A stretch of DNA of 64,000 bases from Trichomonas vaginalis G3 (GCF_026262505.1 NC_067204.1:14898522-14962521); one strand, 5' to 3'. Counted from the stretch's first letter, positions 55,106-64,000 are shown. Notes: generated from the sequence alone by a model not told the origin. A program made the numbers and translations.

Positions 55106-55321
55106 TTAGTCTTCATATGGATATTTTACAACAATTCCCCAATGTATAAACTTTTCATACGCTTTTTCATAAGCTTTATATACCTTCAGAAATTTTGCAT
55201 AATCTTTAGAAGCATTTAGATATTGTTTAAATGCTTTGTATGTCTTCAGAAATTTTGCATAATCTTTTACATGTTGTTCGTTCTCTTCTTCTGTCATGAG
55301 TTCCGAATATTCTAAATTCAT
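55106..55321 (-). CDS. small helical protein with internal duplication
   Basis: 71 residues from 55321. Two copies of a ~20-residue helix, KDYAKFLKTYKAFKQYL and KDYAKFLKVYKAYEKAY, follow an acidic N-terminus (MTEEENEQHV). The DNA repeat is visible as TTCAGAAATTTTGCATAATC in both. Function unknown. Confidence 0.5.
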   Translation of the reverse strand: MNLEYSELMTEEENEQHVKDYAKFLKTYKAFKQYLNASKDYAKFLKVYKAYEKAYEKFIHWGIVVKYPYED

Positions 55322-55375
55322 GTTCTTTCATATGAGATAAAATTTATATAAAAAATAAAATTAGCTTAGATTTTT

Positions 55376-56202
55376 TTATTCTTCCTCTTTGAAGTTATCG
55401 AAATATTCTGTTATTTTTTCCTTCAGTAATGGTAAGTCTTCTTTGAATGTAAGTATTGTGCAACCTTTGATGTCATAGTGTGTTTGAGGAAGAGTATTTT
55501 TGACAATTTCCTTTATTTGCTCATTCGGTGTCATTGAAATCGGTAAGTTGTCACGATAGAACCAGTTTCTGTCAGATTTATATATTTTAGCTAAGTCATA
55601 AAAGCTCTTGTTTTTCTTCTGACTAAATGCAACATAACCATATCTTTATCTTCTTCTTTCTCCAACTCTTCAGTATATATCATATACTTATAACTCTTTT
55701 CCTTTCCTTTTGGTACTGAACGCGGTATTCTTTTCTGTATGCTTTTGTCTTTGGATTCAATGACTTCATCTTTTGCTTGAAGTTTCTTTTCCATCTCTCC
55801 ACGTTCTGCTTTATATAGTTCATCTAACATCATGAAAATATAACAAGCATAACGAGGTGAAGCCCACATTGCTACAGCATTTACTAAAAGTCTATGAACA
55901 TAATATCCTTTCAAACCAGGAGCCAAATTCTTGCGATTTTCGTACGGAATCTCTTCTCTCGGTTTTCCGAGGGAAGCAATCATATGAGGAAATTCTTCTA
56001 AAAGTTCTTTTGTCTGTTGGTTTTCAAACCAATGATATGCTTGCTTTGTAGAACGAAGAGCATTCATTATACTTTGCATTTGGTACATGTCATCTTTGAC
56101 CGAACGAATGAGGCGAAGTTGTTTGTTATATTGTATGTATTCGTATTCTTCATTTATGGCTTCATGAACGATAGCAGTTGTTGTGTTCTCTAATGTTGAC
56201 AT
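55376..56202 (-). pseudogene. KilA-N (Bro-type) protein, B2 copy (frameshift)
   Basis: The start at 56202 (MSTLENTTTAIVHEAINEEY) follows the shared leader. It aligns along its length with the intact 8449-9228: GLKGYYVHRLLVNAVAMWAS for the KilA-N core, KRIPRSVPKGKEKSYKYMIY and DLPLLKEKITEYFDNF in the tail. A frame change near 55612 separates the last ~78 codons. It has an extra segment (KLQAKDEVIESKDKS) before the tail. Being shared by two different lineages, this gene is either ancestral or exchanged. Confidence 0.75.
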
Positions 56203-56276
56203 TTCTGTTCTTACATACAAAATAAAAAAATAAATAAAAATAAAACTAACTTTATTTTTCTGTGTTAAAGAAATGT
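56203..56276 (-). promoter_or_regulatory. conserved KilA-N gene leader (minus strand)
   Basis: On the minus strand the sequence reads AGAAAAATAAAGTTAGTTTT, a T/A run, and TTTTGTATGTAAGAACAGAA before the ATG at 56202. The last 20 bases are the same as before 5886 in element A. Confidence 0.65.
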
Positions 56277-56570
56277 TAAAAATTCATGGTTACATATGTG
56301 AAAAGAAGTCACGAACAAATGAAGGTCATAAGATTTGTCTTGAAAAAATACAAGACTTGTTCTGAAAAAATACAAGACTTGTCTTGAATCAGGACAAAAC
56401 TTTACAAAATGTAAACTTTACATAACCGTTTCTATCGTACATGATATTTAGTTGACATTGTAAACTATCTTCATGTAAAGTATGGCGGTTTGAAACCGTC
56501 GGGAACCTTCACTTTTTTGACGAAGTGCGAATCTTCACTTCGTGTCATGATGCAAAAATAATGAGTTCAT
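56277..56570. other. intergenic region with 21/22-bp repeat and hairpins
   Basis: No gene. At 56338-56390 two and a half copies of TGAAAAAATACAAGACTTGT occur, the inverted relative of the 21-bp minisatellite at 9768-10150. Palindromes CGGTTTGAAACCG (56486-56498) and CGAAGTG...CACTTCG (56521-56542) follow. Confidence 0.65.
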
Positions 56571-57236
56571 TTACTCACAATATTTTTGTACAAAACGACC
56601 CCAAACTTTTAACTTCTTTTCTGCAGCTTCTAATGCTATCTTAGCGAGTTCATATTCTCTAAATTCTCTCTTTAAATCTTCTTGTTCCCATTGGTCTAGT
56701 TCGTATGGAGAATCTCTATAATCATAACATATCTCACGTTCATGTTCTAATTGTTTTTCATGCATTTTCCTAACTTCTTGTTCGAACAAAGGTTTAGCAT
56801 TCTCTACTGTATCTTCGAGTTCTTCTTCATCTAACTTCTCATGAACTTTCTTGTCTATGGAGTCCATAATATCTTTGACATAAAATGCATACTTTACAGA
56901 GCACCATTCAGCAACAAAATGAACGAAGTCAGGATGTATGTAAATACCTTTGAATTCATTTATAACACCCTTAGTAAGCTCATAAAATGCTTGTTTTGAG
57001 GTCGAGCCACTTTTGGCTCGACCGTATTCTTTCAACCAAAACTCAAGAATTTCCTGCATTTTAGCACTATTGAGAAATTTGTTTAAATGGTTTAACTTTC
57101 CTGCTTCTCTTGCCATCTTTGTTGCATTAATGTAACCATCCTTGTCTCTACGTAAGACTTCAATACCGTTATAAGTGCCTTTTGTGAATGTTTCGCCATT
57201 AGATTTGTTAGTGAATGTTTTTGCTTCGACTGACAT
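56571..57236 (-). CDS. KilA-N domain protein, intact
   Basis: 221 residues from 57236 (MSVEAKTFTNKSNGETFTKG). A canonical KilA-N domain: RDKDGYINATKMAREAGKLN (~30-50), then LTKGVINEFKGIYIHPDFVH and FVAEWCSVKYAFYVKDIMDS (~88-125). The C-terminal half is a charged coiled coil (HEKQLEHEREICYDYR). A perfect 9-bp hairpin (57001-57022) falls inside the domain and codes for an extra GRAKSGST-like segment, yet the frame is kept. It is probably a DNA-binding regulator of the element. Confidence 0.85.
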   Translation of the reverse strand: MSVEAKTFTNKSNGETFTKGTYNGIEVLRRDKDGYINATKMAREAGKLNHLNKFLNSAKMQEILEFWLKEYGRAKSGSTSKQAFYELTKGVINEFKGIYIHPDFVHFVAEWCSVKYAFYVKDIMDSIDKKVHEKLDEEELEDTVENAKPLFEQEVRKMHEKQLEHEREICYDYRDSPYELDQWEQEDLKREFREYELAKIALEAAEKKLKVWGRFVQKYCE

Positions 57237-57310
57237 TTCTGTTCTTACCTACAAGATAAAAAGTTAGAAAAAAATAAAACTAACGTTATTTTTCTATCAT
57301 TAAGAAATAC
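57237..57310 (-). promoter_or_regulatory. conserved KilA-N gene leader (minus strand)
   Basis: Minus-strand sequence TAATGATAGAAAAATAACGT, then TAGTTTTATTTTTTTCTAAC, then TTGTAGGTAAGAACAGAA before the ATG at 57236. Confidence 0.65.
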
Positions 57311-57412
57311 ATGAAAATTCATTATTTTTGTTCATTTATGTTAAAATAAATGGTACCATTAATAATACATGACTGTTCTCATTCATGTCTGATTTACATC
57401 TAATGAAAAAGT

Positions 57413-58492
57413 TTAGAAGAATTTTCTTATTCTTTCTGGCTTATTTTTGTCTTTCCAGTACTCCCGCTCTAATGGTCCCAGATGTGTTGGCTTTGACTCT
57501 CTCAAGTTCTTAGATGGTATAACATCTTCAACGCCTCCTTCATATCTTACTTTATAAGTGTCATCGTTTATGTTATAGCCAAGTATTTCAATAACCACTC
57601 CTCGCTTTGCTTCGTCAATGGTTTTAGCAAGTTTGCCATTACTACTTTCGACTAATTTATCGAGGGTAAAATGCTATGGAGTCGTCAGCAGCTTTTATAA
57701 GATATCCATTACCTTGCGTAGAGTCTACGATATAATAATTTCGACTTAACCTTAAACGTTTCTTTGTCAACGGTTTGTCGTCAAGAACTGCACGAACTTT
57801 TGTACCAGGAATGAGGTAAATTGTGTTGAATTTCTGATATTTTTGTGTTTGGCTTCGTTTCTTTTGTATATACTTTTCTTCTTGTTGTTGTGTCATTGAA
57901 TTTGGTGTATGTCCTGTTGTAGAATGTGTTGAGGAATTATATACTTCGAGAAATGTTTCATTGTTTCTTCGTAAAGTCTCGCTCTTGGTTTAAATCTCTG
58001 AGCGTTCTTATGAAGCGGTTTTATGATGCCGAGTATGTTATGGTTATGGTCTTCAGTAGTGTAGTGAGTTATGTTATGCTTAATGAGAAAATCTGTGATT
58101 TCATTGCTGAGGTATGCACTGTCTTGGTCTGATGTTAAAGTACTGGGCTATGTTCTGCTACAAACTTTTGTAAAACTCTTAACACTTCACGAGTTCCTTT
58201 ATTTTTCATTATATACGCAAAGCTTTGCGAGTGTTAACATTAATGAAGATGAGGAATGGTTTATGTCCTCCTTTTCTGCTTTGAATGAGAGTGTCAAATT
58301 GGTATGCGTCAGGAGTGTTGGAGTAAATTGGTAAAAAGTAGTCGTAAGGGTTTATTTTGTTTGATGTACAACATTTTTGTCAAAGAACCTTTTCACTTCA
58401 GCTCTGTTAGTAAATCCCCAACTCTTTGCAGCTTCATTGAACTTCTTAAATGACCTCCATGGATGTTGTTCGAATACTTCTTTCAAGCTCAT
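57413..58492 (-). pseudogene. second, different Maverick/Polinton integrase (heavily broken)
   Basis: The start at 58492 (MSLKEVFEQHPWRSFKKFNE) is followed by core pieces in changing frames: YQFDTLIQSRKGGHKPFLIF (first Asp), TSDQDSAYLSNEITDFLIKH (second Asp), HNILGII with Lys at the third acidic position, and YNSSTHSTTGHTPNSM. The C-terminus has an SH3-like part (IYLIPGTKVRAVL, 57896-57657) and a chromodomain-like end (VIEILGYNINDDTYKVRYEG, 57598-57413). It differs strongly from the A/B1 integrase. At least five frame changes. It shows that B2 was an independent element. Confidence 0.75.
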
Positions 58493-58530
58493 TTATGTAA
58501 AGTTAAAGATTTTATTCTGCTCAAGCGCGT

Positions 58531-61500
58531 TCAATGAACGCGGTACCATGCGAATACAGTCATAAATGGTGGCATATAATCTTCACCCGAGCCTGTTGGA
58601 TTTGTTGTGAAAGTGTGTGAATGATTTCCTCCTGGTTCAGTTGGTCGAAAAGTCTTTTTTGCTGAATTGTTATAAGATGGAGATAAAACGTCATGGCCAG
58701 CTTCATACTCTGAGTTGTATAATGGGTGGTCTCTTAATGAGTGGCTATGGTCGCCAGAAAAGTTTGTCGTTCCTGTATGAGTGTGCGGTGGAAGGTTTGC
58801 TTCTTTAATTTTCTTCGAACCTCCTGTTTGCTTTGAATATCTAGCACAGTATAAGAATTTATCTACAATCTGCTTCCACGTACCAAAACCTAAAACTGTT
58901 GATGGATTTGTTGAGTTCATTGACGTATAAATAGAGCCTATAGGATATAATGTTTGAAGTATTTCAATCTTTAATGTTTGAAGCTCTGTTTTGTCTGCTT
59001 TCTTATCTAACATTGTTGGTAGTTCATATGCTTCAAAGTTTCTGGCATGATCTTCGATATTCCTGCAACTGTTATCTAAATTGTTAAGAGTATCTTTTAC
59101 GCTTGTACTTGGATTTTCTAATGGTGCACTTGAACCAAGGGTATAGTTCAATATTATGTCGTCTGCTCTAACAGTAGTGAAGGATTTATGTGTATGGTTC
59201 TTGTCAGCTTTATTATCATATAAATCTTGAGCAGTGAATTTAACATTATTTTTCATCATCCATGACATAACATTTTTACAGCTAATTTCTTTCTTCGTTG
59301 TTATGTTTTCATTCGATGTTAAACCTTGTGGAAAGTTAGGAGGTTTATAATATAAAGCAGCCGCGTGCGGCGGGCTCCGCCCTCCCCACCAGTTCCTTCA
59401 ACCGTTCCTTCAATACTTTCTATAGCAACAGTTGAGAAGGAGTTATGTGTATGTTCTTTATCTGCTTTTTTATCTAACATTGCTGGTAGTTTATATGTTT
59501 CAAAGTTTCTGACATGACCTTCAATGTTCATACATTTACTATTTAAGGAGTTTAGTGTATCTTTTACGCTTGTACTTGGATTTCTAAAGGTGCACTTGAA
59601 CCAAGGGTATAGTTCAATATTATGTCGTCTGCTCTAACAGTAGTGAAGGATTCATGTGTATGGTTCTTGTCAGCTTTACTATTTAATGTAGCTTGAAGTT
59701 CATTTATATCGGAGATATTGTGTTTATGAGATTTCAAAACTTTGTTCGTTGCGTCAAGTTCATCTTTGTCAGCTTTACTTTTAATAGCATCTTCAAAAGT
59801 TATTTTTGCCTTAACTCTCAATGTAAATCTTGGTTCAACTAATACACCGTTAACAAAGAAGTATGAAGCATAAATTTCATTGTTATAACCAAATGCTTCT
59901 GGTGCTTTACCTGTGTCATACTGTACAGTACAGTGTATGTCATAACCTTTAGCACGAATGAATTTATATCTTCTTTCATTAACATCTTCAGTGCTTATTT
60001 GTTCATCCTGTGTTAAATATCCATGGTAGTCCGTTATAATCTGTTCGTCTGAACTTATATAATGAACATGGTTTTTATCTGCTTTTTCGGCTAATTTCTC
60101 TTCTATCTCATTTATTTCAAGTTCATGCCTACCACCACCTCCCGAAGAAGTATTTTTCTTCAGCTCTTGAAGAACGTCCACTTCGCCATCTTTGGTGTCA
60201 ATAATGAGACTTTGAGTTAAAACCTTTCCTGTCTTAATGGATGTTTGTAAAACTTCTTCTTCACCTGTGTTCGGGGTCATGGTCGTCATCATATCTTGTG
60301 AAATCAGAGATGTTGTCATACATTAAGCATATCTGTCTCAAAAGTTCTGCTATTTGAAACTGGAACGAAAGATATACAGAACTTTCATCATCTCCTAAAG
60401 TCAAGTCTGCTTTCTTAAGTATTTCTTGAATGTATGCAATGAGAACAGAGTACCTTGGAAAATATTCGAACAATATTTCATTAGCTGTTGGTTTTGGTGG
60501 TTCTTCTGTAGGTTCTGTTGGAGTTTCTGCATCTCTTGACTTCAATGCTCTTGCTCTCAAAGACCTAAATGTTAGAGCACCAGGTTTTACAAAGGACTTT
60601 ATAAATGCTTTAATAGTTCCTGGTAAGTTATTGTTAGCATTAAGTAAGTTCCTTATGCTTCCATCATGTACGTCCATAGCACTATGTAAAAAATCTATAC
60701 TTTTCTTGTAGTCAGCAATAGACTGACTGTGATTTTTTAAAGATTTGTCAATACCTTTAAGCCAATCTTCATGCATGTCTGATACTGAGCCAAGAATATC
60801 ATTTGCTTCCTTTAGTGTATTTTGTGCTTCTCGTAAAGTATCCAATCCCGTACGTGCATTGTTTGCTATACGTCTTACAGTATCTATTTGACTCCTTGTT
60901 TCTTGCATCCAACCAGATAAAGTTTTAATAGTATCCGAACCATTTGAAATGAAGTTCAAAGCATTTTTAACGTCATCTAAAACTTCTTCACCAAGTACTG
61001 CCCATATCTTTCCGATTTGGTATTGAAGAACTCCATATGAAGCAGCTGTTAAACCAGTATTTATAAGGTTCCATATCCATGATTTAGCAGTTTTTCCATC
61101 CTTTCCATCTTCACCATTCAAACCGTTTTCGCCTTGAGGTCCTTGTATTCCTTATATTCCTTGTATTCCTTGTATTCCTTGAGGTCCGGTGTCACCCTTC
61201 TCTCCTTTCAGTTCATCTTTATGTTCGTTATAATATTCTAATGTCATAAGGTGTACATCATTACTGCTACCAGCAACGCCGAGAATTTGTTTCTCATTCA
61301 TGACTAAATTCTTTAGGCATTTAATGTTGTCGTCAAATCGAAAGCTCTTTAACAATTCAATGAGAACATTTAATACTTTCACTAATGAGGCATCTACTGT
61401 AGAATTTATATATTGCACCGTTCCATCATTTATGATGGGAACCTTGCTTGTTGTAATGAATGGGTCATAAGTGTTAAAAGTATCGAAATCAATGACTTTT

Positions 61501-61622
61501 TTAGTTTTTCCATCGTCAATGACTAAATCATTGCCTTCAATGGTTAAAGTTGAGTTTTCGTTTACTAGTTCATGTGCTCTTCTTGCTTCATTTGTTTCAT
61601 ACGCATATGCAGCAATAGTCAT
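58531..61622 (-). pseudogene. large fibre protein: collagen-like, coiled-coil, shaft repeats, phage collar tip (broken)
   Basis: The start at 61622 (MTIAAYAYETNEARRAHELV). About residues 140-180 form a collagen-like Gly-X-Y stretch (GEKGDTGPQGIQGIQ, then GPQGENGLNGEDGKDGK) interrupted by an in-frame TAA at 61152-61154. Then comes a coiled-coil region (60261-61121), a frame change near 60275, shaft segments with SHKHNISDINELQATLNSKA, two copies of a ~465-bp unit (near 59690-59440 and 59220-58990), and a collar tip (YPIGSIYTSMNSTNPSTVLG, GEDYMPPFMTVFAWYRVH). Further shifts lie near 59570 and 59300. It is probably one attachment-fibre gene of ~1,000 codons. GC hairpins lie at 59360-59381 and across its stop codon (58526-58542). 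Confidence 0.75.
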
Positions 61623-61639
61623 ATTTTAATGAGAATAAA
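61623..61639. promoter_or_regulatory. 17-bp divergent promoter/leader
   Basis: ATTTTAATGAGAATAAA separates the fibre start (61622, minus) and the minor capsid-like start (61640, plus). It has the GAATAAAA block seen at 95-112 and 14247-14264, and the same gene pair type as at 38211-38228 (capsid-like versus fibre). Confidence 0.5.
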
Positions 61640-62400
61640 ATGTTGTTCTATTTGCAAAGTACAGACCCAAACGAATACGGGACAGTAAAGCTACAAACAA
61701 ACTTAGGTCTTCAGAATGAAGCGCTTGCTTTCAGAGTTGTTGACTTCAATACTATCGCAACTTTTGTCATAACAGATGAAACAGATTTCATAGAGATTGA
61801 AATAGATGACAAAAGAAGTGTTATAACATTTCCTAATAGAGCTGGGTATAGAATAGATAAAATTGCTGGAGTTAAATACTCTCATAAATGAAGAAACTAT
61901 TGACAACATAGATGTCGAACTCTCTTCTGAGGGAACATTGAAGTTCAGCAGCGAAAGAGTTTAAGATACCAAGAATGAGTCATAGAGTACAACTTCTTTT
62001 GGGTGCATACCATATGACATTTCCTTTGAAAAGTGTTGACAAAACGATTGAGATGAAATCTGTTCCATACGTATGTTATGGTAATTGTTTGTACATTGAG
62101 TCAAAAATAGCTAATGTCACAGGTATTTCAGGAGTTAATAGTAAAGGTTCAGTAGAATATAAGTCTTTCTGTTATGCAGTCAATTCAATGTTCATTCCAA
62201 ACGTTCCTGTCATAGCAACTCATTTAGGTAAATGGGTTCGCATTAGTCCTCATAATTTGAAAGACATGCAATTCAGACTTGTTGACTTTCAAGGAGAGCC
62301 TGTAGAACTGAAGGCACCAGTGCGAATGACTGTTGAAGTTGACTTTTTAGAAAATATTAAATGCAACAGCTTACAAGAGAACTCAGAGCTAAAAATATAA
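61640..62400 (+). pseudogene. minor capsid (penton-like) candidate, second B2 gene (frameshifts)
   Basis: The start at 61640 (MLFYLQSTDPNEYGTVKLQT) is open to 61891; the next parts (INEETIDNIDVELSSEGTLK, then from 61975 SHRVQLLLGAYHMTFPLKSV) continue in other frames to 62400, so shifts lie near 61880 and 61960. The C-terminal FRLVDFQGEPVELKAPVRM, then TVEVDF, matches the end of the element A gene 12858-13663, and both stand beside the CCG-motif gene family. Strand-rich; probably a capsid vertex protein. It overlaps the next gene by 40 bases. Confidence 0.52.
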
Positions 62401-62603
62401 AGTATGAATGTTATGTATTAGGTCATGAACTTTGGTTGTTGCTGTTTGATGAAACAAATGAGTTAGTTATGTCAGTCAAGAGAACAGAAAAATATTGTGT
62501 TAGTGAAAACTGCACCAAGTCAATAAGATTAGGTTTGCATTATGAAGATGAGTTCGATACTGTTGAAGAAGTTTTGGATAGATATTACAAATTGCTAACT
62601 TGA
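62361..62603 (+). CDS. unidentified 80-residue element protein
   Basis: Starts MQQLTRELRAKNIKYECYVL within the end of the preceding gene, in another frame. Compact mixed composition (GHELWLLLFDETNELVMSVK, EDEFDTVEEVLDRYYKLLT). It is followed 15 bp later by two GC hairpins that could end transcription. No family is recognised. Confidence 0.5.
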   Translation: MQQLTRELRAKNIKYECYVLGHELWLLLFDETNELVMSVKRTEKYCVSENCTKSIRLGLHYEDEFDTVEEVLDRYYKLLT

Positions 62604-62618
62604 AATTTTTTGACTGAC

Positions 62619-62651
62619 GGCGCAAAGCGCCAAGATGGGCTCAAAGAGCCC
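62619..62651. terminator. tandem GC hairpins (GGCGC-AAA-GCGCC, GGGCTC-AAA-GAGCCC)
   Basis: Two perfect short hairpins with AAA loops, 5 bases apart, in AT-rich DNA between convergent genes. They might act in 3' end formation, but the same kind of hairpin also occurs inside genes, so a dispersed palindrome is the other reading. Confidence 0.4.
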
Positions 62652-62662
62652 TCCTGACTGCT

Positions 62663-63162
62663 TTAATTTACTAAAACATATTTCAAACAAAGCTTATAGT
62701 CAGTAGATAGTTTTGTATACTCGTTCGAATATTTATACTTAAACTCAACTCCTGTAGTTCCTGGTGTTTCAATGATGCGGATGTTACCTATTTTCATGAA
62801 TAGTGGAGTTTGACCACAGCATTCGATTTCAGGGTCGAGATAGTCAATGACACATTTTTCCCTGTTATTCGTGAGATAACATTTTCAAGGTCCTCCTTTG
62901 TTAGAATTATTTGGTTCTTACTTATAAGATTTGTCAAAAGCTTCTTATCGTCTTTGAGTAAAATTGTTTGGTATAACTGAAGAAGGTAATGGTCTACGTT
63001 ATCTGAAGGATTTGTTTGAACATTTGTGTAAGGGTTGTCGTTGGCTTCTCTTGAAAGAATTTGGTCCAGTGGTGGATACTCTAACTTAACATCTGATGTA
63101 GCGTTAGCGTTTGAAGCTGTGTTTAAATTCACCGACTTAAGATCTGGTTCTTTTTCTTTCAA
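62663..63162 (-). pseudogene. conserved element protein with CCG motif, B2 member (broken)
   Basis: The long frame 63162-62794 begins with TTG and has no in-frame ATG before an upstream stop, so its 5' end is damaged; a frame change near 62860 leads to the C-terminal part with LDPEIECCGQTPLFMKIGN, ending at 62663. The CCG region matches EPDISCCGVSYNVIDKI in 13664-14246. Middle: LLTNLISKNQIILTKEDLEN. Function unknown. Confidence 0.5.
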
Positions 63163-63183
63163 ACACTCGAACTATAGTTCTTT

Positions 63184-63618
63184 ATGACAATATTGTTTGT
63201 CGTTCGTGAGTCAACATTTGATGTTGGTTCAATTGGAACATTAACGGCACCAGCTAAGATGGATTTGCTTCTCATTTCATATAGAATAAAAACCTTTTAT
63301 ATGTATGAAATGAACAATATACTCGACAAGGGTTTGAATGTAAAGCTAACGAATGAAAATATTGTTGAATTCACTGAGACAGGTGCTGTGTATAAAGATG
63401 TAGAACTACTGAACAAAAGAGCTAAGGGAAGAAGCAGGAACATGAACAAAGGGTGGAAGCCTATAAAAATTTATGTCAATGATGGCTCAGGAGGTTCAAA
63501 CATAAAGTATGCAGAAAGTTATAGAGTTTATGCTCTCAAAGGTGAAAAGCCTTCATTTAAGAACAGCTATTCTAACGCATATCCTCAAAAGCTAACGGAT
63601 GGGAAGTGGATGATATGA
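63184..63618 (+). CDS. unidentified 144-residue element protein
   Basis: Starts MTILFVVRESTFDVGSIGTL. Contains MYEMNNILDKGLNVKLTNEN, a basic stretch (LNKRAKGRSRNMNKGWKPIK) and SYRVYALKGEKPSFKNSYSN. It is divergent to the CCG-motif gene with ~20 bp between, the same arrangement as 14265-14684 and 13664-14246 in element A, so the two may be positional equivalents although I cannot align them. Confidence 0.5.
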   Translation: MTILFVVRESTFDVGSIGTLTAPAKMDLLLISYRIKTFYMYEMNNILDKGLNVKLTNENIVEFTETGAVYKDVELLNKRAKGRSRNMNKGWKPIKIYVNDGSGGSNIKYAESYRVYALKGEKPSFKNSYSNAYPQKLTDGKWMI

Positions 63619-63697
63619 ATGACAGCAAAAATATTAACAGAAATGGCGACAGAGATGCATGGAATTTGTTTACCATCAGTCAATTGAAGGTTAAACT

Positions 63698-64000
63698 TTA
63701 AAACAATGTTGGTCGTTCCCATGGAATATTTTTGACTTTAATGGTATTAGTCATGATATGAATCTCAAGGTATGAACGAGGAGAGATGAGAGACTTATAT
63801 GCTTCCCAAATTTCTTCAAAAGGTAATGTTATACCTGACTGTTTCCAAATGAGTTCAATATCATAGCGTGAGAAACCTTGAAAGATAACGAAGTCAGTTA
63901 TGAGACGTTTTATGTTTAAAGCTAAAAACCTCCATGTTTGCATAAGTATTGCTACAGTTAAATGGTAATGTCTGACTTTAGTATGATGTTAGCTAATGGT
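63698..64000 (-). pseudogene. FtsK/HerA-type packaging ATPase, C-terminal part (cut by window end)
   Basis: The clear frame 63943-63698 (ALNIKRLITDFVIFQGFSRY, LEIHIMTNTIKVKNIP) matches the C-terminus of the element A ATPase (KDVKRILTDIVLFPGLSEDD, FRIHIYANKVQIVK). The frame is open upstream to about 63985 (HLTVAILMQTWRF, equivalent to SVVICVQTAKSL), then a stop interrupts. Walker motifs lie beyond the window. It supports B2 as a separate virus-like element. Confidence 0.65.

Overview
The window is AT-rich DNA (by eye about one third G+C) of a parabasalid protist, most likely Trichomonas vaginalis or a close relative. The evidence is a host block with ABCA-type transporters, a class III PI3-kinase and a beta-helix-like surface family, flanked by decayed Maverick/Polinton virus-like elements of the kind that are abundant in that genome. 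The species call is inference; no rRNA is present.

Layout. (1) Element A, from before position 1 to a terminal repeat at 20274-20310: minor capsid-like N-terminus, phage-like fibre, integrase, membrane-active-looking small protein, HNH endonuclease, a second minor capsid-like gene, a cluster of KilA-N/GIY-YIG genes, two minisatellites, FtsK/A32-type packaging ATPase, a second HNH copy, minor capsid-like gene, intact double-jelly-roll-type major capsid protein (MCP), a long coiled-coil virion-type gene, and a repeat-rich right end. No DNA polymerase is visible. (2) Host block, 20358-35563, bounded by an inverted 39-bp repeat: ABC pseudogene, ABC pseudogene, a 1.07-kb TIR element, intact ABC transporter, Vps34-type PI3-kinase, beta-helix gene, then two tandem arrays of long hairpins (34048-35363). 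(3) Element B1, from a terminal repeat at 35692-35728 to about 45.9 kb: D12-class DNA methyltransferase, small proteins, minor capsid-like gene, fibre, integrase, and a family B polymerase without an exonuclease domain. Its 38121-42350 part is collinear with element A 1-4087. (4) Element B2, about 46 kb to beyond 64000: a different lineage with MCP, minor capsid-like genes, full exonuclease-bearing PolB, KilA-N genes, its own integrase, a collagen-containing fibre and the C-terminus of a packaging ATPase.

How the parts fit. Integrase, protein-primed-type PolB, packaging ATPase, MCP and minor capsid proteins are the Polinton core, so these were virus-like elements able to replicate, package and integrate. 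The fibres resemble bacteriophage tail fibres with a collar-type tip and probably served host attachment. KilA-N genes in A and B2 share a conserved leader and sit next to a covarying hairpin repeat, suggesting common regulation. Divergent gene pairs repeatedly share 17-18 bp promoters. Most element genes carry frameshifts or stops, so the copies are largely dead; the best preserved are the element A fibre, MCP and KilA-N gene and the B1 polymerase. I could not identify the adenain-type maturation protease usual in Polintons.
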